64,000 nucleotides of DNA. Origin: Sympetrum striolatum. Taxonomy: Eukaryota > Arthropoda > Insecta > Odonata > Libellulidae. The notes below the pieces were generated by a model. That model was not told where the DNA came from. It ran no database searches and saw only the letters and a program-made list of their open reading frames with translations. Position 1 is the stretch's first letter. The number at the start of each line of letters is the position of its first letter. Positions 46,653 through 57,204 of the stretch are shown piece by piece. The DNA lies in the NCBI GenBank assembly GCA_947579665.1, contig CANPUZ010000065.1:248001-312000 (forward strand), in the 5' to 3' direction. The translations under genes and the position numbers were made by a program.

Positions 46653-47213
46653 TTAACCCTCGAGTACTTGCGTCTGGGTCGACCCATGTGAATTTTAAAA
46701 TTCCATATCTTTTTATTAGTGCTTTTTCACTTCTTCTTTCTCATAGTAGCTGAGTTTTAGAATGTTCTGAACCAGTCATGCCGTTTCGCCAAATCGGAAG
46801 TTTAATTATTTTAACCAATTTATCAGTAGTGCCATGTTGATGAAAGAACTTTATGTAAGATATTGTATTTTTGACCTTTTTTCCGCCTTTATTTTTAGAG
46901 ATATTACATAAATTTCGTATAATTATCAATTATTATTAATATATTAAATGTTATTTTATTTTTAAACACTTTGCAATACGCAACATTCCAAATTCATCAG
47001 CCATTTACTCGGCGACAGGGATATCAAATTTTTAAAGAATCTTTTTGCTATTTAGTTTGCTTGTCATTAACCAGGTTAACCATTAATATGACATCATCAC
47101 CAATTAATTACAAATTTATTCACTACATTTTGAGACAATTAATGATTAACGAGTACTCTCACCCCAAATTGTCACGTCAGTACGTCTGGTGAAATCAACC
47201 CGACATAATAGAT
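46653..47213. mobile_element. TTAA-type (piggyBac-like) non-autonomous element, tentative
   Basis: The left end is TTAACCCTCGAGTACTTGCG followed by TCTGGGTCGACCC. Near the right end GTACTCTCACCCCAAATTGT, CACGTCAG and AACCCGACAT occur. 46,925-47,190 is the reverse complement of 50,649-50,935. TTAA borders fit piggyBac target duplications, but the right border is rearranged and I could not place it exactly. Confidence 0.45.
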
Positions 47214-47809
47214 ATTAGTATTATTATAATACATAATAGTAATTTTGTCCCTTAAGGTTAACCCTCTATTATAGTTACTCTATGGTAGCACTGTATGCTA
47301 CAGTAGATATAAGAAATGTTTATTAATAATATGAGTGATAAAGTTATTAAAAACAAATTTTCAATCATGCTGCTTTTCCCCTGAGCATATGATTAAAACT
47401 TAGCAAAATCCCATACACACACAAAAACCGATGCAACATGATGCATATTGATTCAAGACTTGAAGACATTACCTCAAATTGCAGATGATGCTTATTTGTA
47501 AAAAGTGTTCCAGTCCAGATAATGAACATAAAGCCTGTAAGCTTTTTTATCAATGATCTTTAATGTTCCACAATAGTTCCAAGAACAACAATACAGACAG
47601 AAATCAACAAACAAACAAATAGTTGCCAAGGCCTCACCCATCACATCTCCCATTCTTTAGATAATTTTTTTTAATAAACCTTCACTTAGGGGAGTAATAA
47701 ATAAAATTTGGATTCTCAGTACATTTATGATTTCGATTACAGAGAGAAGGTGGTTGCATTTCTATAGGCGACCTCACAATTGGGAAATCAACATCTAATT
47801 CGCACTCAC
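47214..47809. other. No gene recognised
   Basis: AT-rich sequence. Short frames lack any signature. Confidence 0.5.
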
Positions 47810-47990
47810 TCAATCTTCTTTTGACACCCGAAGGTGTCTTCGTTTACCTCTACATTCGACACCATCTTCCGTAACCACTTTGTATGATCTGGGAACAACC
47901 TGTTTCACTACCTTACCCTCACGCCACAGTTTATTGCGATCATTTGGTTGAATCCGAGCAATTACACCAGGTGACAACTCAGACAAATTT
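47810..47990 (-). pseudogene. Ty3/gypsy integrase C-terminal fragment
   Basis: The minus strand reads LSELSPGVIARIQPNDRNKL, then W-R-E-G-K-V-V-K-Q, PRSYKVVTEDG and a basic RGKRRHLR end before TGA. This is the C-terminal domain that follows the integrase core in Ty3/gypsy retrotransposons, with its conserved W-x-x-G and RRHLR blocks. An in-frame stop lies just upstream, and no LTR, protease or RT is nearby, so it is a small relic. Old endogenous retroelement; no intact gene. Confidence 0.78.
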
Positions 47991-48006
47991 TAGGCACTAG
48001 AGTCGG

Positions 48007-48604
48007 TTAATGGTAGTTATCTGGGGGTTTCAATGTTACTTTTTAGGTTGAAATTTGGAGGGTTGCCGTCCTAATCCGACCCTTTAGCGAGTCTTGGCAG
48101 CTCGGGAGCACCCCACCTTCCCATCAGGGGGGACCATAAAAAAACTGACCACATGGAATAAAATTTTAAAAGTTATAAACAATTCAAATGAACAACAATA
48201 TATTATCTTTGTCGTATCACTCATCCAAAGAGATATACAAGCGTCTTTTGATCGACGTCCTACAATGAAAATTAAGATTTTTCGTTATTTTCCTAGAAAT
48301 TACCCGTTGACACAAGGCAACATTGCCGTTGGGTTTGTTTGGGGGGGGGATTTCGAGCAAAAATCTAGAAATCCTTGCCCCCAAACCAACCCTCATTGAG
48401 ATATTGAAAACACCCGCCTATCTGATTGAGCAACGTTGCCGTGCGTCAACGGGTAATTTCTTGCAAAATCACGAAAACTCTTAATTTTCCTCGTAGGAGG
48501 TCGATCAAAAGACGCTTGTATATCTATTAGGATGGAGATGGAGACCCTCCAAATTTCTACCTGAAAAAAGTAACGGTAAAACCCCCAGATATCTACCATT
48601 AACC
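48007..48604. mobile_element. Foldback MITE with long inverted arms
   Basis: GGTTAATGGTAGNTATCTGG and a following GGGTTT...GAAATTTGGAGGGT begin both arms (48,007 and, reversed, 48,604). The inner parts GATATACAAGCGTCTTTTGA, TCGAC-TCCTAC and AAATTACCCGTTGAC also match in reverse. The left arm is split by about 150 bp of unrelated sequence (48,081-48,225). No target duplication or coding seen. Confidence 0.65.
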
Positions 48605-48745
48605 AAAGTAACTTCTACACAACCACCGCAAATGTAATGTTTTAACAATATGACTCCTAATTTTTAACAATATCCTTAGCTGTATATGAGGTGAGAATGA
48701 AAAACTGCCTCAAGTGGTAGAGATTTCATCCATTTCTTATTATAG

Positions 48746-48937
48746 ATCACAGAGGAACCACCTGTCACAAAAGCAGATTCACGTACGGCTGAATTGGAAG
48801 CAATTCAGGATGCGAAAGTCGGATTTGTAATATCTGATATCAGAAGCATTTCACATACGCCTGCTGCCGCTGAGGAAAACACTATTGGATTGGACTTTTT
48901 GGACATTCAGAGCAGAAGATCTCTTGTAATTATCTAA
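48746..48937 (+). CDS. Exon-like open segment 3, possible terminal exon
   Basis: A pyrimidine-rich tract TTCATCCATTTCTTATTATAG precedes 63 codons, ITEEPPVTKADSRTAELEAI and onward, ending at TAA. Composition is that of an ordinary soluble protein with balanced Ala, Glu, Asp and Ser, unlike repeat translations. ATAATAAATC near 49,083 could serve as a polyadenylation signal. I recognise no family. Of the three exon-like segments this is the best supported, but no upstream exon is proven. Confidence 0.35.
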   Translation: MTEEPPVTKADSRTAELEAIQDAKVGFVISDIRSISHTPAAAEENTIGLDFLDIQSRRSLVII

Positions 48938-49139
48938 TTGTAATTTTATTCATGCAAAGAGTAATTTTCGAGCATCTGTTTTTACTTGAACCATTTTTCA
49001 AATTTGTGTGCTTCAATTTGTGTGTCAAACTGTTCATCACTATATGAAATCTCTAAACCTTGTTATGTTATGTCTTAAAAGAATAATAAATCAATTTTTC
49101 ATTCTTTTCCTGAACTATATTTTCTATTGCTGTGTTCTT

Positions 49140-49711
49140 TTAACCCTTCTTTGACATTGCGGGGTACTTGAGGACCCCAAAATAGCTAAATTCGATAGAA
49201 AAGTTTAATTTTCAACCACACATGTTTCTCATTCCATGTATTTGTGCATCGATGTTTCTTTTATATTATGAAATTGAAAGAAATTTTTTTCACAGACTCG
49301 TTTCCGAAATATCTTTAGTTTTTGAATGGGGTACCAAAGTACCCCGCACAGCCACTTTCGCTTGAATTGCTATACGCAATGTCGTGTGATTGTGGCAATT
49401 CAGTCACACCTTTCAATTGATTCATTACTTATTGCATTAACAGTAATTATATCACATTATCATCTCATTTAAAGGGATGTTTTTGTGTTTGCCTGACGTC
49501 ATAATATAGCTATCAACTCTAACGCTACCTCCAAAGAAATGAAAGATAATCTCAACAAAATAATGAATAATGTATTTCTAAACATAATTAAAGGTTGAGT
49601 AAAAGAAAAACTAAAAAACAACGTAATATTTGCGAAAAAAGCGTTGGGGTAGCCGAGTACCCCGCACTGCTGTTTTTGGAAGTTTTCAGGGCACAGTAAA
49701 GGAAGGGTTAA
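49140..49711. mobile_element. TTAA-type (piggyBac-like) MITE, 572 bp
   Basis: The ends are TTAACCCTTCTTTGACATTG and, reversed, TTAACCCTTCCTTTACTGTG, with TTAA at both borders. Related GGGGTAC/GTACCCC segments recur inside (near 49,164, 49,330 and 49,655). No coding. Fits a piggyBac-type non-autonomous element. Confidence 0.7.
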
Positions 49712-50229
49712 ATTAGAATCTTACTTCTCTAGCAATGATTTTAATTAAAATTAACTGGGCATACTAAAATTAACAAGGATAAGCCAAGAAAAACGTTTTG
49801 TAAATCTTAAAAGAAAGCTATCCACAGCTTTTCTCTTATTTCTGGATTTTAAAGTTGTGGCATATAACAGCAGATTCTAAAACGCCGAAATAAGAAACCA
49901 CAGCTGAACCGATTGGGTAGCACTAAAACTGTATTTTCTCCAATTAATGAATACAGTACTTTAAAACTACATATATTACTAAATACTATCAGCTGTTTCC
50001 TTTTGACGCTGGCGAAATAAGTGAGTTACATATAGGATTCCAGGACGTAGCTTAAAGCCAAATTAAATTTCATAAAATATATCTTCGTGAATAAATTGGA
50101 ACTTTATGTCTATAGTATTGACTTGTTGACGAATGTTTTCAGAGCTATGGGCTTTATTAGTTAGCTTTTATGGGGAAAGTGTGCAATCTTCTCTGAATGT
50201 GATTCTCCTAACACACTGTCTATACTACA

Positions 50230-50306
50230 TACACACACATACACACAGACACACTGACATACAAACACACATACATACACACACATACACACACACATAC
50301 ACACAG
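50230..50306. repeat. (CA)n microsatellite
   Basis: An interrupted ACACACAT run. It generates His-Thr repeats on the plus strand and Cys-Val repeats on the minus strand, which should not be read as protein. Confidence 0.93.
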
Positions 50307-50611
50307 ACATCATTGCCACTGTGTATGCATCGGAAGATATTTTATGATGTGCCCAAACCTTTATGCCCAAAACTGTTAACGAGAACATGCCGTATCTTGG
50401 CCACCACTCTAAATGGGCTAAGAAAGTATAACATGAATAAAATACGTCCGTACATTCATATTCTGAAGCATCATTTGGGAATGTTTGAAGAAAACTGTGG
50501 AAGGTTCCGGTAAGGAGGTTTTCAAAACAGATTGAACACAGTTTAGGTCAAATCTGACCACTGTTTTATTTGGGCTTTAAAAACTAAGATTTAATGTCAG
50601 CGTTTTTGCAG

Positions 50612-50645
50612 ATAGTGGAGGGTGATGTTGATGAAGAATTATTAT
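50612..50645 (+). other. Exon-like start cut by a TTAA-type element
   Basis: GCGTTTTTGCAG precedes an acidic open frame IVEGDVDEELL that runs directly into the TTAA border of the repeat at 50,646. It may be a disrupted exon or chance. Confidence 0.2.
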
Positions 50646-50935
50646 TTAACGCTCGAGTACTTGCATCCCAAATTGTCACGTCAGTTGGGTGGAATCGACC
50701 CGACATCTTCCAAAGGGGAAAATTGTCTCAAATTGTAGTGAATAAATTTATAATTCATTAGTGATGATGTCATATTAATGGTTAACCTGGTTATTGAAAG
50801 GAAATGCTAACTAAATAGCAAAAATATTCGGTAAAAATTGGATATCCCCGACACCAAGTATATGGGTGATGAATTTGGAATATTGCGTAGAAAAAGCAAA
50901 CTGTTTAAAAATAAAACTTAATATATTAATAAAAT
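50646..50935. mobile_element. TTAA-type element, truncated second copy
   Basis: Begins TTAACGCTCGAGTACTTGCA. Body from about 50,728 matches the reverse complement of 46,925-47,130, including GTGATGATGTCATATTAATGG and TTAACCTGGTTA. Its right part is replaced by the RTE-like LINE at about 50,936. Confidence 0.55.
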
Positions 50936-51245
50936 ATATACAGAGAATATACAGACCTGTTATTGAAAATGGATTATGGCAAAGGAGAACCAAAGAGGAG
51001 TTAAAGACAATAATGAATTGGGGAAGATGTAGTTGAGTTCACAAAATCTTTGAGAATATAATGGTTGGACCATGTGGAAAGGATGCATGAAACAGGAATG
51101 CCGAAGAAGGGAGACTGCATGCCAATAGACGGAGAGGAAGGTCCAGATTGAGATGGCTAATTCATAAAGGACATGAAGAAGATGAAAGTGAGAAGACAGA
51201 GAAATGGAGGCTGATCGGAATGGAGGCTCACATAGGGCTGTAGCT
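50936..51245 (+). pseudogene. RTE-like LINE C-terminal remnant
   Basis: VIENGLWQRRTKEELKTIMN, then after frame changes a GPCGKDA segment and RRGRSRLRWLIHKGH followed by a Trp-Arg-rich end. This is the common C-terminus of RTE-type ORFs in arthropods (RTNEELN ... GHVERM ... RRGRPRLRW). In-frame stops are present. Near-identical to 63,470-63,725. Confidence 0.75.
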
Positions 51246-51659
51246 CCAAAGAGAGAGTTTGTCCATAAATTGAGACTTCAGGACAATTTTTAAGTGACTT
51301 TTTATAAGTTTAGAACGAAAAATATTAAATGTTATCACACTTTCTATGACTTTTGTAATATTTTGTATCAATATATAGTTTAAATCAGTCTGTATAATAT
51401 TAACATAAGTATACCATACAACAATTGAAAACCAGGAACTAACAGATGAGCCAAGAAAGGCTCACCTTATCCTGTTTTCCCTGACTTTTCTTGTAAATAT
51501 GAATTTATTCTTTATTTTTCATATTACTTTATTTGCCAATAACTCTTTGTTACCAATTCACCTTTTATTTAAGATTCTTTGTACAATAACTATACCTTGT
51601 ATTAAGTGTAATGATAGTTAAATAATATATTGTACCAAAAATAGCACTTTGAATTTAGT

Positions 51660-52200
51660 GTTTCATGTCAAAATAAAATCTACTTACATTATAGTCCACT
51701 TTCATATCAATGAAAATTAAATGTTTTTAATGATCGTATTTTAAATTAATACTGCTTATTGGAAATAATAGTTTACATCAAAATTATCTAAAATCAAAAG
51801 TTTATTTCAAATTTTTGTAAAATCAAGAAAATAGCAAGAAAATCACTTAAGTAGTCGTGATGGTATTCAAAATAAAACCTATTTTATTACAAACATATTT
51901 CATTTAAAAGAACAAAAAGATATATTTGAAAATCGTGTTTTAAATTATATCGCTCACCAGAGTTAATGGTTTTAATCAAAGCTTCCTAATTAAATATCAA
52001 GAAAAAGCCGAGAAACGACTTTCGTAGTGCTGTCAAATTAAAGTCTATTTTCATTATAATCAACTTTAATTTAAAAATTATAAAAAACAAACGGATGTAT
52101 TTAAAAATCATATTTTTAATAATAATGCTTTCTGGACGCAATGTTTTAGTTAGATCGTGTAGATATGTAATCAAAAGAATAGCAGTTTGACTCCATCGTA
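51660..52200. repeat. Degenerate tandem repeat, about 170-200 bp units
   Basis: Three diverged units with anchors AATAAAATCTA (51,671), AATAAAACCTATTTTATTAC (about 51,871) and TTAAAGTCTATTTTCATTAT (about 52,041). Each is followed by an ATTTAAAAATCATATTTTTAAT-like segment. Confidence 0.5.
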
Positions 52201-54483
52201 GCCACATTTATTGTCACCAAAAGTACTATTTTGAAATTAAAATTAATGGCTTACAGTCGTTTCTCTATATAAAACTATACAACAGGGTTGAGCAATTTAA
52301 TTTCGGATGTTTCAATTGAAATTACTCTTCGATTCTAAAGAATTAATTTTTTTCATGAACCGTCTTGTGATTAAATAAAAACTGCATATCGACATTATAT
52401 CAGCTAATGCATTACTTCGTTTAAGGTCTTTTGTTTTAATAACATTGTGATTCAATAAAAAGCAACAAAAGATAAATTTAAAGCACGATATGAAATTAGT
52501 TTCCGCGAAGTCTCTGTTCAGATAAACTGAAGAAATAATTATTTTCATAAAAAAATATGGAAAGAAGGTGAGAAATATGATCAGTCACTTGATGTATTTA
52601 CAGTAAAAAAATAGCAATTCGTTTAAAAAATACGGCATGAAGAAGCAATTGATAGTATTTTCTTACCTCTTTAGATTTCCTCAAATAACGCCTTTAAATA
52701 AAAAATCACAGCACTCCTTACAAAACTTTATTTAGAGCGAAAACATTACAACATATCTGATGTTCACTGGTGACGAAAAAACAATTTGCTGAGTAATTGC
52801 TCAACCTCACTGCATCCATTTTCGCTCACAAAAGCAACACCTATTAACACGCATATTCTTTCGCCTAACACTCTCCGTTAACTGAGTGGATTAAGTGTAC
52901 TTTGAAAATTAAAGACAGAGAACTAATGATATTTTAGAAATAAGCACTGCAGTCACAATTCCACAATATTTCTTACGGCAATTGCGCGGCACTCGAATTA
53001 TTTTCCGCAGCACTTCGTAAACCGACTAAAATCCTTGTATGTTCAGCAAGAAAAACTGGAAGTACAATTTCTTGGTGATAAAGCACGAAACACACTTGCA
53101 CTTTGCCAATATAGGTAAGTCCTCTGAAAAATACGTTTTCGATGTGAACATCTCGATTGCACGCGAAGAACTGAAAATGAAGGCCAAAACATGACTACAC
53201 GCAAAGCATTTCTATATTTCTTGTTTGCGAAATCCACCTTCCACGTCACCCCTTATCTACTACCCATAGGGATAGAATAGCCACCAGAAAAGCAGGCTGA
53301 AAAATTCGGTTTAATTGCGCAATGGAATATTCTTATCGGTGATCAGGTTCCTCAAACTAATTAAGGGGAAAGAGAGCTCAAAGGACTCATCCCTTTTCGA
53401 GACAAAACTATTTAATGATGTATAAATAAGATTCTAAAATCTTTATTTCGATTGCGCTTCAAATTCTTAGAGATATAAATCGTTGCAGAAGTCTTTCGGT
53501 TTCACTAATTAAATGACACTGATGCGTGATGCTGTTTACACCGTCTTTAGAGTGAAATTATTCCTTTGCGTTTTATGTAGCAATGGGAAGTTACGCATTT
53601 AATTTTCTGTCTCAGCAGAGAGTGGATTATCGTGAGTTATGATGGAATAAATATAATATTTGAGCCGCAGAAGTTGCTCTGGAGTTCACTTGCACGAAAA
53701 TTAAATTATGCTTTTTCTCTATGAGTTTAGAAAGATCATAACCAAAATGTTTATTTTCTGGGAGAAGAAAAACGGACATACACTCTCACTTAAAAATATT
53801 GAAAATTAAGATTGATGCTTCCTTTTGCAAGAAAAACTGTTCAAGTGAAAACACATTTCTTTCAATCTTTTCTACACAGAGATGAATATGGAGATATAAT
53901 ATTGAGGTTGTACAAGAAGTGAAAAATAGTGTCTTGGCTTGGGCTCGAACGGAGATCCTCACTGAGGCAACCGAAACACAAATCTATATTTAGAGTTTTC
54001 CACTACAGATATAATATTTCCGCTTAAATGTGGAACAGAATAGCCGTCATTTCAATAGTCTTAGCAGCAGTATTTGTGAAAGAGTATACTTTTTATACTC
54101 GAATGTAAGCCGAACTCATTATAAGCAGAGGTACCTAATTTTATTCCAAAAAACTGGGAAAAGTAACAGAGTCGAATATAAGCCTAGGGTGGGAAATGCA
54201 GCAGGTAAAGTACACAATGAAAATAATTAGCTATGGAATTACAGTAATTGAGGCATCGGTAGTTTAGTAAGAGAGAATTGACAAGGAACTGTTGAATGAG
54301 CAAGTGAGGAATTTCCCAGCCGATTTACGACAATGACGCTTCTTTGCCACGGGAGAACTGATAAGGGGAGCCCTCCCTCGAGTTTAAGAAGCCTTGCACT
54401 CAGCATAAAAAGTGTGCAGAAAAACTCGGCTTTTGCATGAGTATATAATTGTATCCACTGTAGAATTTATCAACATGTATATA
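52201..54483. other. Unique-looking region, no gene recognised
   Basis: No transposon signature over more than 2 kb, the longest such interval in the window. A minus-strand frame at 53,043-53,249 has no motif. Near 53,946 a GGCTCGAACGG segment with CACTGAGG resembles the B-box modules. Confidence 0.45.
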
Positions 54484-55675
54484 CAGTAAAACCTCGATAA
54501 CACGTACTCGTTCTACGAACCTCTCGATAACGCGAACAGTATCACGGTCCCGACAGGAATGTATAGTGTCTTACGGGGTTTTGTTCGTTTAACACGAATC
54601 TCGGTTACGACGAATTTCGAACAGTTTCCTCCATCCCTTTAATCATATAGTTCGCTTGAGGCGAACTAGTTAGCTACGAGGCGAACTGCCTGACAGAATA
54701 AGAACTATGGATGGGAGGATAATGCGTTGCCTTGGTCCCTCGTTTTGAAACGATAACCCAAGACAATGTAAGGCATCCAAGAAAATGCAAGGAACCCAAT
54801 GAGATAGTGAGACTGTTTGGCAAGGAGTGAGTCAGGGAGTAAGTTCGGATGAATTTTCTCAGTCTCCTCGTGTCGACGACTGTGAGTGAGTCTTTACTGA
54901 ACAACTGTAGCTACAGGAACAAAATGTCCTTTTGCAATGAGCAAACGAAAGCAAATGAGTATTGATCTTCAAACGAAGCATAAAATATTAAGTGAGGTGG
55001 AACGCGAAGCACGGACGAAAACTCAGATTGCCCACGATTTTGGTATTCCAAAATCTACACTGTCAACGATAATCAAAGGTCGCGGAAAAATTGACGAAGC
55101 GGTAGCATCAGGAGGTGTTGAGCTGAAAGGAAAGCGCATGCGTTGATCGCATTTTAAGGACCTCGAAGAGGAATTAATGGAATGGTTTAAACACGTCCGA
55201 GCAGCAGACGTGCCTATAAGTGGACCCGTTATACAGCAAAAGGCATTGCCAATTGCATCCAGCTTGGGAATGAACGACTTTAAGTGCTCCAGTGGCTGGC
55301 TGTGGCGATTCCAGAAACGCCATGGAATCTCTTCACAAGCGATATGTGGGGAAGCAAATAAAGTGAACGAAGGAAGTGTCAATGAGTGACTGGCTGATTT
55401 TAAACTTCTTCGAGAAAAGTACTTTCTTCTCGAGACGTATTTAACATGGACGAAACGGGTGTATTTTATAACCTCTTGCCGAGCCGCTCTCTGAGCATTA
55501 AGGAAGATAAATACCATGGAGGCAGCCACAGTATAAGCAGCGATTGACCGCTGTTCTCACTTGCAATTCGGACGAAAGCGAGAAGTTACGAGGGTGGTTG
55601 ATTGGAAAATCGAAGAGCCCCCGATGCTTCAAGCACATCGATATTTCAAAGCTGCCCTGCGATTACAGTGGCGGA
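54484..55675 (+). mobile_element. Tigger-type element, decayed, right end lost
   Basis: The left terminus CAGTAAAACCTCGATAACAC is preceded by TA, as in Tigger/pogo elements, and a shorter related motif CTCTCGATAACGCGAAC follows. The transposase begins 450 bp inside. The right end is not found; the element is cut at 55,676 by a hAT-like terminus. It is a different family from the copies at 36.0 and 42.8 kb. Confidence 0.85.
54937..55670 (+). pseudogene. Tigger transposase (CENP-B-like), inactivated
   Basis: A DDE-type cut-and-paste transposase related to CENP-B and jerky. Residues 1-69 (54,937-55,146) hold the first HTH: KRKQMSIDLQTKHKILSEVE and IAHDFGIPKSTLSTI. A TGA at 55,144 is followed in the same frame by LEEELMEWFKHVRAADVPIS and the second HTH, SSGWLWRFQKRHGI. 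Another TGA at 55,387 and a frameshift precede FNMDETGVFY, which contains the first catalytic Asp. A last frame change leads to LTCNSDESEKL and FKHIDISKLPCDY. The rest of the DDE domain is lost at the insertion. The copy must be old. Confidence 0.9.
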
Positions 55676-55730
55676 TCCAGGGGGGGCTATGGGGGCTGTA
55701 GCCCCCCCCCCCAGAAGTCACAGTAATAAA
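55676..55730 (+). mobile_element. hAT-like terminus inserted in the Tigger
   Basis: CAGTGGCGGATCCAGGGGGG, then GGGGGCTGTAGCCCCCC forming a G/C-rich hairpin. Similar to the minus-strand end at 43,492. The opposite terminus was not found, so the element length is unknown. Confidence 0.55.
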
Positions 55731-56009
55731 AAAAATGTATCATCGTTCATACTATTGAGATGTGAAGAAAATATTGTTGATCTACAACGATAGATAATAA
55801 TAAGTATAATTCAAATATGTATACTGAGTTTAATTTTATAAAATTTCTTACAAAAATCGATAAATAGAAAATGAATCGTCAATCCCAACTCTCAAGCCGC
55901 AGCTCGATCTTAGATCCGACGATGATCCCACGTCGCGGATTCGCGATATTACCAGAAAGCTTGATGAAGAAAGAATGAGCACGTCTTATAAGCTATCATC
56001 ATCATAAGT
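55731..56009. other. No gene recognised
   Basis: Probable interior of the hAT-like insertion or the remaining Tigger. TCAATCCCAACTCTCAAGCC and the following 100 bp are less AT-rich but show no motif. Confidence 0.35.
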
Positions 56010-56100
56010 GTTCTACCTTTCGGTAGGTTCGGCACAATCAAAAATCCCTATTATTAGCCATCTCCTTCCTATCCTTATATTTAACCCCGCCCCTTATTTC
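56010..56100 (+). repeat. Dispersed repeat, first of a direct pair
   Basis: GTTCTACCTTTCGGTAGGTT followed by CGGCACAATCA and ATCTCCTTCCTATCCTTATA. The related copy is at 56,643. ACCTTTCGGTAGGT includes a short hairpin. Confidence 0.6.
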
Positions 56101-56642
56101 ATCCAACATCCCACATCGCGTCATCTTGCTGAATGCAACAAACCTTTACTCGTAAATTATATATCGATTGTATCTAAAACGTATACAAGTTTAGAAAGTC
56201 ATGTTATGTAACATTACGATTGCAAAGCATATATATATTAGTTCTTAGTTCATCTTAACACTTGGATTACGAAGGGAATTTATTTGTTTACATCCGGAAT
56301 TAGTTGGAATGGTTTCATGGTGAATAAAAGAATGAATGCCTCGTATACTAAGAACAATGATTGGACCAAATTCACTGCGAAATACAAAACAAACTCCAGG
56401 TGACATTTTGCGGAATTGTTTTTGTGAGAGGCAAAGAATAAGTCGCAATCCAGCAAAAGCATCGCCGTGTGGGGTATCAATCGGTCAATCTTAATTAACC
56501 GTGAAAGACAAGTTATGGGGGAGAAAGTGAATGATAGCTCATTAATCATAGTTGTCCGTAAACTAAATTTGCTTAGTAATAAAGGTTAGGACACCAACAA
56601 AATGCACCAAGTATTTTTAAGGGAAAGCACATACATACAAGA

Positions 56643-56730
56643 GTGTTGTACCTTTCGGTAGATTCAATTGCATCAATATTCCTAATTCCCCCTTCAATGA
56701 AATCTCCTTTACATCCTTATACAATTCTCT
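56643..56730 (+). repeat. Dispersed repeat, second of a direct pair
   Basis: GTTGTACCTTTCGGTAGATT, then TTGCATCAATATTCCTAATT and ATCTCCTTTACATCCTTATA, aligned with 56,010-56,090 at an offset of about 633 bp. Confidence 0.6.
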
Positions 56731-56774
56731 ATTGAAATTTCCTATTGGAAAATATCTGCATAAACTGTACACAG

Positions 56775-56912
56775 CTCACTCCGGTGAAGGACCACGAACT
56801 CTTCGATAAGCAGCCCATATCGCTGGCAAGAGAGAGACGCGTCAGCACAACTGGAGGCCACATTCCATCGAAGGACGTTCGCAGCCCCTTCCTTTTGCGA
56901 TCCCGCAACTGA
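56775..56912 (+). CDS. Exon-like open segment, GC-rich, unknown
   Basis: CTGTACACAG precedes an open frame LTPVKDHELFDKQPISLARE and 25 more residues to TGA. It is about half G+C in an AT-rich region, and the frame is open for some 58 codons in total. The opposite strand also has an open frame, so coding orientation is unsettled. No family recognised. Confidence 0.22.
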   Translation, partial: LTPVKDHELFDKQPISLARERRVSTTGGHIPSKDVRSPFLLRSRN

Positions 56913-57204
56913 CGGAGGAAGGCCAACGTTGTGGATGAGACAAAAAGTGAACGTTACGCAACTATGACCCATCGGTTAGTGAAGTCGCCTATATAGACTC
57001 CGAGCGTTCTATTTTTCTTACTCACGCTCTTGATTCAATCAATTTAAATGGGATTCTTCCATGGTCTCTAAATTACCAAAGTGAGTGCAAAAGGGTGCTC
57101 AATTCGCAGCCATTACGGATTGGTTATACTTGTTTAATTGGAGACCGCATCAACAGGTGGAAATATAATTTTTAACAGTCGTGGAAAACGTGAACTCATT
57201 TATT

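Noticed and set aside
50161..50388. Cys/Val-rich minus-strand frame resembling a cysteine-rich peptide
   Set aside because: The Cys-Val repeats come from the CA microsatellite.
55023..55529. 168-codon minus-strand frame
   Set aside because: Antisense of the Tigger transposase remnant.
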